Shown here piece by piece: positions 24,737 to 34,132 of a stretch of DNA of 43,013 bases. How positions within the stretch are numbered: position 1 is the stretch's first letter; each line of letters begins with the position of its first letter. Where the stretch lies: positions 1 through 43,013 of the forward strand of contig CAYUZU010000034.1 in assembly GCA_964448675.1 (NCBI GenBank), written 5' to 3'. Origin of the DNA: CAYUZU01 sp964448675. GTDB lineage: Bacteria; Planctomycetota; Phycisphaerae; UBA1845; Fen-1342. Position numbers and translations under genes: made by a program. The notes under the pieces are model-generated. The model made no database searches and was not told the DNA's origin. It saw only the letters and a program-made list of their open reading frames with translations.

Positions 24737-26295
24737 GATGACATCACCTTAGAAGGCCGAAGTTGCTCAAGACGCGCCGCTACCCAGTCCCCATTGGCGA
24801 TTTCTTCCTTGAGCGCGATATTACGCGCATATAGTCGTAAGTGGGCACATCCGTTAGCACAGTACCCGTCCTTGAGGAAGCCGTCGATTGGAAACCCTAG
24901 CCTGTTGTTCATCTGGAGTCCGCCAACCAAGTCACATTTGCCATGGCGGGCCGCCCACGGGACTATGACACTGCTTGGGCGAGGGCACAAAGCCATCCCC
25001 CAGTCCAACGTAGTCACCTCGGCTGGGATCACGCCCTCGCCGCGCCGCACACCAGCAGCGACCAGCTTAACCAGCCGGCAAAGAATCACGATCGCTGCCC
25101 ATTGATTCACGTGCATCTGCGTGGTCGACGTCGGGCGGGGAAGCTCCGCGACCGGCCACCTACAGCCGTCGGCCTCCTTTATGGTGTAACGATCCCCCTG
25201 CGGGTGCCGTGTGACCTGCACGCCTCCGAAATCACAGGCGACTTTGCTGAGAACCGTCTCGAGCCTTTCGCTCCATGCCGAGCTGTCATTGCGCTTTCGG
25301 TCCGCCAGGAAGGACAATTCGCACCGCCTGTGCCAGGCAGGCACGTCGCTGAACGCTTCCCATAGATGATCAGCAAGCATGTAGCCCTCCTTGCTGATGT
25401 TCAGGAGGGTTGAAACGCCGCCACCCTGTTGCGGCCGAACTGCATCCATTGACGGAGCCAGCAGCCCTTCTTCGACCCATGCTGTAGCCGCTTCTCGCCA
25501 ATCCGCCCCAACGTCAACAAAAAGGCCCTCGAGAGGCAGTTGTCGCGCACAGTACCTGCTTCGCATTTCCAGTGTCTTCGTTTGGCCGTTTCGAACCTCG
25601 CGAAGATTCTCAAGCGGTAGCTCGATTCGCCAATCCAGGTACAGCGATTCGATCCGGCGCCTCAGCGCCTTGACGGCCACTGGCAGTACATGGCGCCAGC
25701 TTCTGTCGCCTCCAGACACGATGAAATTGGAGAATTCGATGCCCATGATGCGCTGGTAAAGCCGGTGCAGCGTCTTCACTACAGCATTCTGGGCAAGCGA
25801 GGAGTAGGATGTCATGGGAACTACGCCGGCCGGGTGAGATGACGTCATGGCGGCGTAGAAGGTGCCAAGGATCAGACCCTCGTACCCGTAGTACCCTTCG
25901 TTGCCGACATTCTCGGTCTCATTTGAGCTCTCACTCGGCCCCTGTGCCGGCACGGTCGTCTGCTGCGCGGCTTCCCTGCGCTCCCGAGCACGTCGGTGGA
26001 GCGGATTCTCATGGCCAACCGTGATCGTGGTGTCAGACGGCGGTGCGTACTTCGATAGATTGTAATCCACGGCGACGACTTCGACAGGCAGATAGTCGCT
26101 TCTGGCCTGCTCATGGAACGGGACATAACAATCCAGGAAGTCGTCCGTCGAGGGCGCAGTGGAAGGCAGTTCGGAGTTGTGCCGAACAATCTCGAAGAAT
26201 GGCTGAAACTCGGGCGGCAAGACCAGCTCTGGGAAGCAGGCTTGGCGCTCGTACGCTTCGCAGTCATCGATCCATAGAATCCGCAGCTTGTCCAT
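24733..26295 (-). CDS. Receiver-like protein with novel C-terminal region (520 aa)
   Basis: The N-terminal ~185 residues look like a divergent response-regulator receiver: the acidic pair D10-D11 in ILWIDD, a candidate phospho-acceptor D77 in VVAVDYNLS, and the switch Thr/Ser in VVPMTSYSS (T162). Between the second and third of these lies an insertion of roughly 50 residues, rich in Arg, Gln and Glu. The remaining 335 residues match no output domain I know; there is no winged helix or GGDEF. Near the end is C-x3-C in GYCANGCAH. It follows the histidine-kinase-like gene by 43 bp, which supports a two-component relation. Phosphorylation is inferred. Confidence 0.62.
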   Translation of the reverse strand: MDKLRILWIDDCEAYERQACFPELVLPPEFQPFFEIVRHNSELPSTAPSTDDFLDCYVPFHEQARSDYLPVEVVAVDYNLSKYAPPSDTTITVGHENPLHRRARERREAAQQTTVPAQGPSESSNETENVGNEGYYGYEGLILGTFYAAMTSSHPAGVVPMTSYSSLAQNAVVKTLHRLYQRIMGIEFSNFIVSGGDRSWRHVLPVAVKALRRRIESLYLDWRIELPLENLREVRNGQTKTLEMRSRYCARQLPLEGLFVDVGADWREAATAWVEEGLLAPSMDAVRPQQGGGVSTLLNISKEGYMLADHLWEAFSDVPAWHRRCELSFLADRKRNDSSAWSERLETVLSKVACDFGGVQVTRHPQGDRYTIKEADGCRWPVAELPRPTSTTQMHVNQWAAIVILCRLVKLVAAGVRRGEGVIPAEVTTLDWGMALCPRPSSVIVPWAARHGKCDLVGGLQMNNRLGFPIDGFLKDGYCANGCAHLRLYARNIALKEEIANGDWVAARLEQLRPSKVMSS

Positions 26296-26338
26296 GGTCG
26301 TATCCCCTACATACTGGTCAGTTCACCTTAGCACTTGT

Positions 26339-28219
26339 CTATTCGATGACCATCCCATCTAGCCACACGCCTGTGCAGAATGTCCGCTTCCCGTTGGTCT
26401 CGACCCAGGTCTTGTAGTAGAGCCCGCCGATCTTCAAGCGCCTGAGGAGGTCAACGGCCATACCGGGGCCGTCGAACTTCCTCGACTCCGGCCATTCGAG
26501 CCATTCCTCCGACTCCTGGAACCACTCCGGGAGGTTCTTGGCCTCGACAAAGGGCTGCGAACGAGCGGACTCGTCGTCGAAACGCTCATCATCGCGGCGG
26601 CGGCGCGTACTCGTCTGGTTAACGAAGACTAGAAGCGGCATGCAATCTGATCCGCGTCGCACCCTCTCCTCCCGGCATACCCACAGCCTGCAAGCCACTC
26701 TCGCCAGGCCGGTCTCAGCATCGGTGCCAACATCCGTCTTGTGGGAGTAGCGGGCGATGTTGCTGAACAGCTCCGAGAAAAGCTGCCGGTAAAGACCCCT
26801 CGCGAGCCTGAACCTGTACCCCGTGCAAGCGCCCAAGAGGCACGTCTTCACTTCGTAATCGACCTCCGGCTCGAGTATCGCCGATTTGAGCGGGGCGAAA
26901 TGAACGAACTGCCTGCCTTGCAACCATCCGGGTACCCAACGACTGCGCATCTCGTCGAGGATGTCCCAATGCTTTGTGGCCGACACCATTTCAACCGTAC
27001 GCGACAGCTTGTCCGGCGGCATTCTGAGAATGTCGTCCATTGAGTCTACCACGTTCAGTTCCAGGATATGGCCAGTCTCGAGCAAAGATCTGGCGAGGGT
27101 GATCTGGGTACTAGTTCCACCCTCCTGCTCCAGATTCGCGACAAGGCCCTGTGCCCTGTTCTTGAGCGTGTGGCCGAAGTGCCCCAGCGCCATCTTCCTT
27201 GCCGCGGCGAGCTCCTGAAATGTGCGACGCTTTTCCCGTTCTCCCAGGATGGTTGTCGCATTCTGCCCCAGTATCATCTGAATCAAGTACAGCAAGATAA
27301 GAGTGCCCTCGCCGGTCGATCGCGGCCAATAAACCGCCAACGCCGAGTCTGAGCGTCCCTGCATTGTTGGCGCTAGGATATAGCTCATCGCTATGTAGTC
27401 ATTGCATGCTTGGAAAAGCGCGATCAGGGCGAAGTGTTCCGCCGCGCTTCGAAACAGTTGGCGAAAGCCATTTTCGCGAGCCTTGTCTTGCTCGACCTCA
27501 TTTCGAAGCCGCGCCCGAAACTCAGCCTCCGGCCACTCATCCCACGTTTGTGACACCCACCCTGAAATGGCCTCCTCGATTCGCTCTCGTACCGCGATTC
27601 GCAGCTGCGTTTCGTCTGCAGCCGTGATCCCCATTAGCTCCTCAATCAGTTGGTGGGGCGATGAGCCGCTCTGGAAGCGAATCGGAATGGACCACTCGTC
27701 TGACGTCCTATTAGTCTGCAGGCAGAGCATCGGCCTGACGATCAAGGATAGCCCACTCGCGTCATCCACAACCGAAAACACGTGCGAGCGTCCGACCGAT
27801 AGGCCGACGAGTGCCTCAAGCAGCGACTGACTGTCGTACCGGTCATCCCTATTGAGCTGGATTATGACATCGTTGATACTTCTCCGACGCGGGTCTGAAG
27901 CAGGGTCACTGTGGCTTTCAATCGCCTTGGCATCCTCAAGCGTCCAGAAGACCTGGATGCGATCGGACCGATACGCATGCCGCAAGGCGCGCTCAACGAT
28001 AAAGCCAAACTCCCCCCGAAGACGCTCATCGTGCGCCCGCCCGTGTTTCGCCTCTGACTCGATCCTGCGAAGGTCTGCGAGGATGTCGTTCGCGCATCGC
28101 ACAGACAGATCGGCCGGGCAGTCTTGACCGTGGCTTTTGAGAAGCGAGTCGGTGGACGCGTCACGATGCGGGCAACAGCCCGGCACGTTCGCTCCCGGCT
28201 TGTCCGTAGAACTCGTCAT
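26339..28219 (-). CDS. Soluble histidine-kinase-like protein (626 aa)
   Basis: A cytosolic sensor-kinase-like protein with no membrane span. Numbered from the ATG at 28219, an H-box-like helix FGHTLKNRAQG holds H350 (with H347 just before); an N-box SELFSNIARYSH holds N487; a G-box-like FDGPGMAVDLL lies at about 582-592 after a LVFVNQTS strand. This is the GHKL ATPase layout, although the ATP lid is short. The first 330 residues are an unknown sensory region. A TTG at 28240 is an alternative start. The gene overlaps the end of the radical SAM gene by about 60 bp and precedes the receiver-like gene, its likely partner. Confidence 0.65.
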   Translation of the reverse strand: MTSSTDKPGANVPGCCPHRDASTDSLLKSHGQDCPADLSVRCANDILADLRRIESEAKHGRAHDERLRGEFGFIVERALRHAYRSDRIQVFWTLEDAKAIESHSDPASDPRRRSINDVIIQLNRDDRYDSQSLLEALVGLSVGRSHVFSVVDDASGLSLIVRPMLCLQTNRTSDEWSIPIRFQSGSSPHQLIEELMGITAADETQLRIAVRERIEEAISGWVSQTWDEWPEAEFRARLRNEVEQDKARENGFRQLFRSAAEHFALIALFQACNDYIAMSYILAPTMQGRSDSALAVYWPRSTGEGTLILLYLIQMILGQNATTILGEREKRRTFQELAAARKMALGHFGHTLKNRAQGLVANLEQEGGTSTQITLARSLLETGHILELNVVDSMDDILRMPPDKLSRTVEMVSATKHWDILDEMRSRWVPGWLQGRQFVHFAPLKSAILEPEVDYEVKTCLLGACTGYRFRLARGLYRQLFSELFSNIARYSHKTDVGTDAETGLARVACRLWVCREERVRRGSDCMPLLVFVNQTSTRRRRDDERFDDESARSQPFVEAKNLPEWFQESEEWLEWPESRKFDGPGMAVDLLRRLKIGGLYYKTWVETNGKRTFCTGVWLDGMVIE

Positions 28220-29504
28220 AAAACGCGTCTCGAAGCTCAATCAGCTTCTCTGTCGGACACTTGCTCCTTACAACGACGTGCTCGCCATCATAGTGCGACC
28301 AGTCGGGGTCAGCGATCAGATCACGTCGCACGTACTCGTCGTAAAGACCCGTCCCTGGGTACGGCGTGATAAACTGGATGAACGGCAGGTCCATCAGGAT
28401 CCCGTGATCGTCGCGGAGCCGTAGCAGCCGTTCGAGGCCAAATCGCACGTCTTCGTACGTCTCTTGGGGCGCGCCGATGATGTACGCGGGGCACAATCGG
28501 ATGCCATTCTCTGTCAGGCGGATGCACCGCTCCTCCACGTTCCGACCACCGGCCTTGTGGTAGGCACGCAGAGTCTCTGGGAGGAAGGATTCCAGCCCGA
28601 CGACGGCGCGCACGTACCCCGAGCGCCTCAATAATGGCAGTATCTCGCGGACCGCCGGACGATTCAAGTCCGTCAACTTCATAAAGCTATGCCACTCGAC
28701 CGGTGAGTCCCGCGCCACCAAGCCCTCCGCAATCTCCCGGACACGCTCGGGGTTGGCGAAGAAGTCCTCGTCCCAAATCACAAGCGCTTCGGTGCCATGC
28801 GTTTCTGTCAGATGATCAATCTCGGCGAGGACTTGTACCGGGGATCGGGAATTCAGCTCGGTGTAGCGCCCCGCTGTGTGGCAGAACGTGCAGCGGTAGC
28901 GGCAGCCGCGAAGCGCGTGCAGCGTGGCGTATCGTTTGCCGGGGAAGCCCTCGGAGCTGTACTGGTCCATCGGGAGTCCGTCTCGACACATCATCGGCAA
29001 TTGGGCAGGTGGAACGGCGTGCGGCGGTTTCCCGGAAGACCTGTATCCGGCCGCATCGTCCCTGAAGATGAGGCCGGGCACGGTTGCCGGAGGCGCACCT
29101 GTTGCCAGGGCCAACGTCGCGGTCTCTCCGTCGCCGAGAATGAAGTAGTCGGCCTCAATAAAACGCGTGAGATCGACGAAATGCTGCGACGTCACACACT
29201 CGCCCCCAACGGCGATGCGCACATTCGGGAACTCTCGGCGCACCATCGCAATGCACAGCGCAGACGCGGCCAGATTGAAGTTGCGAACGGAGAAACCAAT
29301 CAATTCCGGCCTGAAGTCGGCAATCACCGACCTCAGTCCCTCCTCGGGCGATCCCTGAAAGAGATGAAGCAGGCGACACTCGATCCCGTGCTGCATAAGG
29401 TGGGACGCAATGTAGCAGATCCCGATCGGCTCAGAGTTCGAAATCCGTGACACACCGCCTGGCGGCTTATCGAGCTTTACGAGCAGTGTCTGAGACTTGC
29501 TCAT
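28161..29504 (-). CDS. B12-binding-type radical SAM enzyme
   Basis: A 447-residue radical SAM protein. The Fe-S cluster cysteines are C201, C205 and C208 in RGCRYRCTFC. The N-terminal 150 residues have the cobalamin-binding Rossmann layout (GICYIASHLMQHG, then ELIGFSVRNFN, then GGECVT, then ILGDGE), without the DxHxxG histidine, as is usual in this class. The G-L-E-S motif (VVGLESF) and the IIGAPQET strand complete the barrel. Such enzymes methylate unreactive carbon or phosphorus atoms, or rearrange rings, in natural-product and lipid pathways. The start overlaps the ATPase stop (ATGA). Substrate unknown. Confidence 0.88.
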   Translation of the reverse strand: MSKSQTLLVKLDKPPGGVSRISNSEPIGICYIASHLMQHGIECRLLHLFQGSPEEGLRSVIADFRPELIGFSVRNFNLAASALCIAMVRREFPNVRIAVGGECVTSQHFVDLTRFIEADYFILGDGETATLALATGAPPATVPGLIFRDDAAGYRSSGKPPHAVPPAQLPMMCRDGLPMDQYSSEGFPGKRYATLHALRGCRYRCTFCHTAGRYTELNSRSPVQVLAEIDHLTETHGTEALVIWDEDFFANPERVREIAEGLVARDSPVEWHSFMKLTDLNRPAVREILPLLRRSGYVRAVVGLESFLPETLRAYHKAGGRNVEERCIRLTENGIRLCPAYIIGAPQETYEDVRFGLERLLRLRDDHGILMDLPFIQFITPYPGTGLYDEYVRRDLIADPDWSHYDGEHVVVRSKCPTEKLIELRDAFYDEFYGQAGSERAGLLPAS

Positions 29505-30220
29505 CGGATGACATCGCCCCCATGAACCACGGATTTCAGATTCGTCACGTGTCCATCCGTAAGTTCGAGGATTGCGTCGCCCCAGTCCGCAGCGAGCTGA
29601 TGATCATGTGTCACCATTAGGGTAGTAACACGCTGCTTCCGGATCCAGCCCTTCGTCCACCGCAGCACTTCCTCTTTCACCCTCGGATCGAGACTGGCAA
29701 CGAATTCGTCCAGCAGAAGGACCGCGGGCCTTCTCATCATGGCCATCACGATCGCCAGTTGCTGCCGTTGCCCGCCAGAGAGCTCTGACACGGGCGTCGA
29801 TTCGTAAGCCGTGAATTGCTCCAGCAGGTCCGCCTCGCGAAGGAAGCTGCGAATCGAGTTCCGATAGCGTCGAATGGGGAGCGACCAAAGGAACCCGTTG
29901 CCACGCGCGGATTGGACCAGGGCCAGGTTCTCCATGGCCGTCATCGAGAGCACCGTGCCGATGCTCACGTCCTGGTATACCGATACCACGCGTTCCGAGT
30001 CCCGTTCATGCGTGCCCTCGAGTATGACGCGCCCACCATCGAGTGGAAAAGCTCTCCGGATGCAGCCCAGCAGCGTCGTCTTTCCGCTTCCGTTATGGCC
30101 CACGACGCAGAGAATCTGACCACGTTCCAACGAGAAGCTCACTCCCGAAAGCGCGTGCACCTGGCGCCCGCCGGGAGTCGTAAACGTCTTCGATACGTTA
30201 TCGACGATGAGGTGGGACAT
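29501..30220 (-). CDS. ABC transporter ATP-binding protein
   Basis: A 239-residue ABC ATPase. Walker A GHNGSGKTT at 41-49, signature LSGGQRQQ at 147-154, Walker B VLLLDE at 167-172, and the switch His in MVTHDH. The Q-loop is YQDVSIG. The ATG at 30220 is chosen because it lies five bases from the permease stop, and the frame upstream of it is not conserved-looking. It works with the permease and substrate-binding protein encoded just upstream; the set resembles the TrpXYZ-type family. Confidence 0.93.
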   Translation of the reverse strand: MSHLIVDNVSKTFTTPGGRQVHALSGVSFSLERGQILCVVGHNGSGKTTLLGCIRRAFPLDGGRVILEGTHERDSERVVSVYQDVSIGTVLSMTAMENLALVQSARGNGFLWSLPIRRYRNSIRSFLREADLLEQFTAYESTPVSELSGGQRQQLAIVMAMMRRPAVLLLDEFVASLDPRVKEEVLRWTKGWIRKQRVTTLMVTHDHQLAADWGDAILELTDGHVTNLKSVVHGGDVIR

Positions 30221-30225
30221 GGTCG

Positions 30226-31131
30226 CTATCCTGCCTGCATGCGGATACGCTCCAGCACGTTGTGCCCGAGCTGTGCCCGCGATTTTGCAACGTAGACAAA
30301 GACGATCACCAGGACGGACGTAACCAAATCGAGCGATCCATCGGGCATCCCCAGGCTTAGCGCCAGAAGCCGGACCAGCTGGAGAACGAAGGTCCCGGCA
30401 ACGCACGCACATAACGCCGGCAGCATTGTCCGGCTCGGGAAGATCGTCTCAGCCAACATCAAAGCGGCCAGCGCGTAAATCGCCACCCCCCGCCCCATGT
30501 TGATGCTCGCGTAGCCTGAGCGCTGTGAGAGCAGGACGGCACTCAGCCCCACGATGCCGTTGGCGAGGGCCAACCCAACGATATCCCATCCCAGAGAGGA
30601 GCGTCCCAGTTCGCGGGTCAAGTCCGGATTCTCCCCTCTCGCGCGCAACAAAAACCCCGCACCAGTCCTCAGAAAGGCGATCAGCAGCGCGATTAGGGCT
30701 GCCAGCACCACTCCCACCCCACATATGCCCTGCGCGAGCGAGCTTGGTATCCACGATGCTAAGCCCCTAATGACCCACTGGTCGGGCAGCGTCTGACTCG
30801 GCTGTCCGACCACGAGTAGACCCACGGAAGAACACATGATCATTGTCAATATCGATGCAAGCAAAGTCGGCAGGCGTACGACATTCGCGAGAAGTGCGGT
30901 AACAATGCCGGCGACCATTCCCGTGCCTACGCCACCCAGCATTGCGAGAACCGGTGAGCCACTGGCGATCAGAATGGATCCGGCCACCATGGCTGAGAGC
31001 CCAAAGCTGCCTTCGCTGGTTAAGTCTGGGAAACGAGCGATTCGAAATGCCATATACACGCCGATCGTCGCGATCGAGAAGATCAGCGTCGTTTCGAGCG
31101 TGTATAGGAGTTGTATCGTGGTGGCGTTCAT
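30226..31131 (-). CDS. ABC transporter permease, branched-chain/TrpY type
   Basis: A 301-residue integral membrane protein with about eight helices and the BPD_transp_2 layout: TLIFSIATIGVYMAFRIARF at the start, then PDLTSEGSFGLSAMVAG (the conserved D-L-T-x-x-G/S segment of this subfamily), and a coupling helix near RARGENPDLTRELG. The start overlaps the substrate-binding protein stop as ATGA. Likely substrate class is an amino acid or similar small organic molecule, based only on the family. Confidence 0.9.
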   Translation of the reverse strand: MNATTIQLLYTLETTLIFSIATIGVYMAFRIARFPDLTSEGSFGLSAMVAGSILIASGSPVLAMLGGVGTGMVAGIVTALLANVVRLPTLLASILTMIMCSSVGLLVVGQPSQTLPDQWVIRGLASWIPSSLAQGICGVGVVLAALIALLIAFLRTGAGFLLRARGENPDLTRELGRSSLGWDIVGLALANGIVGLSAVLLSQRSGYASINMGRGVAIYALAALMLAETIFPSRTMLPALCACVAGTFVLQLVRLLALSLGMPDGSLDLVTSVLVIVFVYVAKSRAQLGHNVLERIRMQAG

Positions 31132-32111
31132 TTCGAGACATCAACTCCCGCTTCTGCCCAGCCGCTTGGGAGAGTCAGGCCCAGGGCGTCTATTTGAGCT
31201 CCATTGAAAAACAGCGTTGACTTTCCAACGAGCTGTATCGGCATGTCCTGCGGCTGTGACCGTCCTTGTAGGATATCAACCGCCATTTCAGCAGAAGTGC
31301 GTCCGAGGTCGTCGTAGTTGAAGCCCACAGAGAAAACAGCGCCGTTTCGAACCGTGCCTTCGTCACAATCGAACACGGGCAGCTTGATCTCATTAGCGAC
31401 CCGGATCAGTGCAGGGAATGCACTTTGGACGGTTGCGTCCGTTGGAGCGTACAGCGCGTCGATCTTCCCTAGCAGAGAGACGACGGTCTGCTGAATATCG
31501 TTCGGTGACGCAATCGTCACGGACACGGACGTGAGTCCGCGTTGCTCGCATTCGCGTTTAAAGCGATCGACAATGATCTTGGAATTATCCTCCGCTGGAT
31601 TGTGAATAACTCCGACTCTATTCGCGGCTGGCAGCAGTTCGATCAAGCGGTCTAGTTGCAGGCCTACGGGGCTGAGATCACTCGTTCCTGTGATATTGCG
31701 GCCCGGGTGTTCCCAGCTGTCGACGAGCCCGGCTGCTGCCGGGTCGGTTGCACCTCCCAGGACTATCGGCACCTTTGTCATCTTCTTGGCCAAGGACTGC
31801 GCCAGGTTGGTCCCGATCACGAAGACGAGGTCGTAATCGCCTGACGCGTACTTGTGGGCCATCTGTTCAACCTTGCCTGCGTCACCCTCCGGCACTTCGA
31901 CGTCGAACTGAACCTTCTGATCCAGCCTCTTGTTCAGTTCGTCCTGAAAAGACTGTGCCATGCCGTCAAGAACTGGGTGTCGCACAACCTGGAACACGCC
32001 GACGTGATACGTCTCGTGAGCCCGATCTCCCCCCAGACCGTTGACGAAGTAAATTAGGCCAATGAGGAGAACAACGAATGCCAGGCCCAACAGCCACTTT
32101 CCGTTTTTCAT
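31128..32111 (-). CDS. ABC transporter substrate-binding protein (PF04392-like)
   Basis: A 327-residue periplasmic-binding protein of the ABC_sub_bind/TrpX type. It has an N-terminal hydrophobic helix (LLGLAFVVLLIGLIYFV) without a lipobox, so it is probably membrane-anchored. Typical landmarks are YHVGVFQVVRHPVLDG, VFVIGTNLAQSL, PIVLGGATDPAAAGLV, NRVGVIHNPAEDNS and YAPTDATV, in the family order. It would deliver a small ligand to the permease, or act as a ligand sensor for the downstream kinase-like protein. Confidence 0.9.
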   Translation of the reverse strand: MKNGKWLLGLAFVVLLIGLIYFVNGLGGDRAHETYHVGVFQVVRHPVLDGMAQSFQDELNKRLDQKVQFDVEVPEGDAGKVEQMAHKYASGDYDLVFVIGTNLAQSLAKKMTKVPIVLGGATDPAAAGLVDSWEHPGRNITGTSDLSPVGLQLDRLIELLPAANRVGVIHNPAEDNSKIIVDRFKRECEQRGLTSVSVTIASPNDIQQTVVSLLGKIDALYAPTDATVQSAFPALIRVANEIKLPVFDCDEGTVRNGAVFSVGFNYDDLGRTSAEMAVDILQGRSQPQDMPIQLVGKSTLFFNGAQIDALGLTLPSGWAEAGVDVSK

Positions 32112-32123
32112 CCAAATGCTCCA

Positions 32124-33098
32124 TCATGTCCAGGTACATGTGACGAGGTACTCGGAGTACGACGGTCCCCGGGGCAGCGGGGTGAACTCGATGTCCTCCG
32201 CGCCAGCGCTCTGCAAGGAAGCCCGCAACTCCGCAGATGTGCAGATACGTCCTAACCCGGTTCCGTTTACGCCGGTACTGAGTTCGAACACCGTTAGCTC
32301 AAGTTGATCGTGACTGTTGCTATCCCGCAAGAAGATAAGGAAGGCGGCCTCCCCGCCCGGCCGAGTAAACGCTCGCATTCGCGCCAGCCACTCTGGAAGT
32401 TCAGCGAGCGAGGCGTATTCGAGCAGGTGGCTGCAATACACGGCGTCGAAGGGGCGCTCCGGAACGAAGTCACGAAAGTCCCCGACGATCCACTGGAACC
32501 CATCCGGAAACGAAAACAGCGCCTTCGCTGCCTCGACAATTGCCGGGAGATCCAGCGCGGTAGCTTCGCAGCGTCCATTCGCAGCAAGGTACCGACACAC
32601 TGTAGAGGGCCCGGCACCGACGTCCAACACGGTTCCGGCTAGTCGGCAGTGGTCCTGAAGGAACGCGAGGCTCTGCTGCGCGATGGTGTCCATCGAGCGA
32701 ACGTATGCGTTTATGAACTCCGGCCTCTCTGCAGCTGCGGCGTGGAATCCCGGCCCGGCAGCACCTTGACAGCGCTCCGGGAGGCTTTGCCAGCCCGCGT
32801 AGCAATGCAGATGGTAACCAGCGAAAGCTCTCAGGGTCGGGTCGTCCCCGGCCCGTTCCCCGAATGCGGTAAGCTCCCAGTGCGATTCCGTGTGAACAAC
32901 CAGACCGAAGATCCTCAGCAGCTCAAGTAGACCCGCCGTCCAGTCTTCTGCCAGACCGCAGCGCTTTGCGACATGCGCCGCAGAGCCGCTTTCACGGCGG
33001 AGCGCATCAAATATCCCGCTAGACAGTGCGACTGCCAGCGCCCTTGAGCGCTTGTACGCTCGTAACTCATCGTACAATCGCCCTAGAGTCTCTGTCAC
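32124..33098 (-). CDS. SAM-dependent methyltransferase (acetylserotonin O-MT-like)
   Basis: A 324-residue class I methyltransferase with an N-terminal winged-helix/dimerisation region (about 1-95: ALAVALSSGIFDALRR and LLRIFGLV) and a catalytic part with the SAM motif VLDVGAGPS at about 157-165 and D in ATALDLP. The layout is that of hydroxyneurosporene/acetylserotonin O-methyltransferases. The GTG at 33098 overlaps the upstream stop as GTGA. It and the preceding methyltransferase start the operon and probably act on the same small molecule as the radical SAM enzyme. Confidence 0.82.
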   Translation of the reverse strand: MTETLGRLYDELRAYKRSRALAVALSSGIFDALRRESGSAAHVAKRCGLAEDWTAGLLELLRIFGLVVHTESHWELTAFGERAGDDPTLRAFAGYHLHCYAGWQSLPERCQGAAGPGFHAAAAERPEFINAYVRSMDTIAQQSLAFLQDHCRLAGTVLDVGAGPSTVCRYLAANGRCEATALDLPAIVEAAKALFSFPDGFQWIVGDFRDFVPERPFDAVYCSHLLEYASLAELPEWLARMRAFTRPGGEAAFLIFLRDSNSHDQLELTVFELSTGVNGTGLGRICTSAELRASLQSAGAEDIEFTPLPRGPSYSEYLVTCTWT

Positions 33099-34132
33099 TC
33101 TCGCACCCCCATGACGTACATGAGCTTCCAAGCAACTGCCCATTCCCCATTTGGCAACTCCCTGAGATTGAGGTGCTCGCGCAAGCCATGCTCGATCAGG
33201 GTGCGCTCCTCTTCCGGTAGTGCGTTCTTGCTCGAACACGTGCGGCCAATGCCCAATAGCTCATGTACGAACCAGCAAGCCGCCTGTTTCGAGCAGAACA
33301 GCCACGGTGTCGGCGCGACGAACGCGGTGACGTCGACGAACCCCGCCTCCAGGAAGAGCTGCGTGAGTTCCTGAGGTGTACTAAACCGGGCAACGTGCCC
33401 GTACGGTGAACGTACGTCGACGAACCGGTCAAAGAAGAGCGCCGGTTCTGCGTTGGCAAGGTTATACGCCGTACACAGCGAAGCTGCTGAAGCCAAGTAC
33501 GCGCTCAAGCTGGGCGCCCGATCCAGTTCCGCTAGCTGACTCTCGTGCGCAGCCGCGTTCCGCCGCTGAGCCGCCGATCGGCCTCTGACGTCGTCTCGGG
33601 CATCAATAGACCCTGCGTGAGCGTCCGAGCCCAGGACGCCTGGCGCCGGCACGTCCGCGACGATAAACCGCCCGCCCGTGGCGACCTTGGAGCGCCATAG
33701 CCGGAGCACGTCCAATCTGCGTGCTCTACATGCATCAGCCTCCGTTGTACCGCCGAGCCCCAACACATGATGAAAACCCGCGTGGCACACGGCCAAGTCA
33801 GCTGTCGGCCAGACCTGGGTGGCCGCTGCCGATGTCGCGTCGCCCGGCCGCCACTCGATCCCATCTCGTCCATTCGTGACGGGCGGTATGTTCGAGTCGA
33901 CCGCCGTGACGCGCTGGAAGTGATGGCCTACCGCGCGGGACACGAAACCGGTTCCGGCGAAGAGATCCAGAAGGCACCGCCGCCGGTCAGGCAGGAGATA
34001 ACGCAGCGGGGCCAACTCGAGCGCGCGGCAAGCGGGAAAGCGCTCCAGCGCGGCGGCATGCCGTGCAGAGCCTCTGCGGAAGCGCAGATTCTCGCTGCAG
34101 AGACCATCGGCTAAGGCACACGCAGCACGCAT
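33095..34132 (-). CDS. Class I SAM-dependent methyltransferase
   Basis: A 345-residue methyltransferase with SAM-binding motif LLDLFAGTG at about 54-62, VTAVDSN as motif II, and a strand ADLAVCHAGFHHVLG as motif IV. The middle (residues 170-220) is a helical insertion. The target is unknown. It is the first gene of the ten-gene run; promoter-like element D ends about 80 bp upstream. The ATG at 34132 follows AAGGG. Confidence 0.82.
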   Translation of the reverse strand: MRAACALADGLCSENLRFRRGSARHAAALERFPACRALELAPLRYLLPDRRRCLLDLFAGTGFVSRAVGHHFQRVTAVDSNIPPVTNGRDGIEWRPGDATSAAATQVWPTADLAVCHAGFHHVLGLGGTTEADACRARRLDVLRLWRSKVATGGRFIVADVPAPGVLGSDAHAGSIDARDDVRGRSAAQRRNAAAHESQLAELDRAPSLSAYLASAASLCTAYNLANAEPALFFDRFVDVRSPYGHVARFSTPQELTQLFLEAGFVDVTAFVAPTPWLFCSKQAACWFVHELLGIGRTCSSKNALPEEERTLIEHGLREHLNLRELPNGEWAVAWKLMYVMGVRE

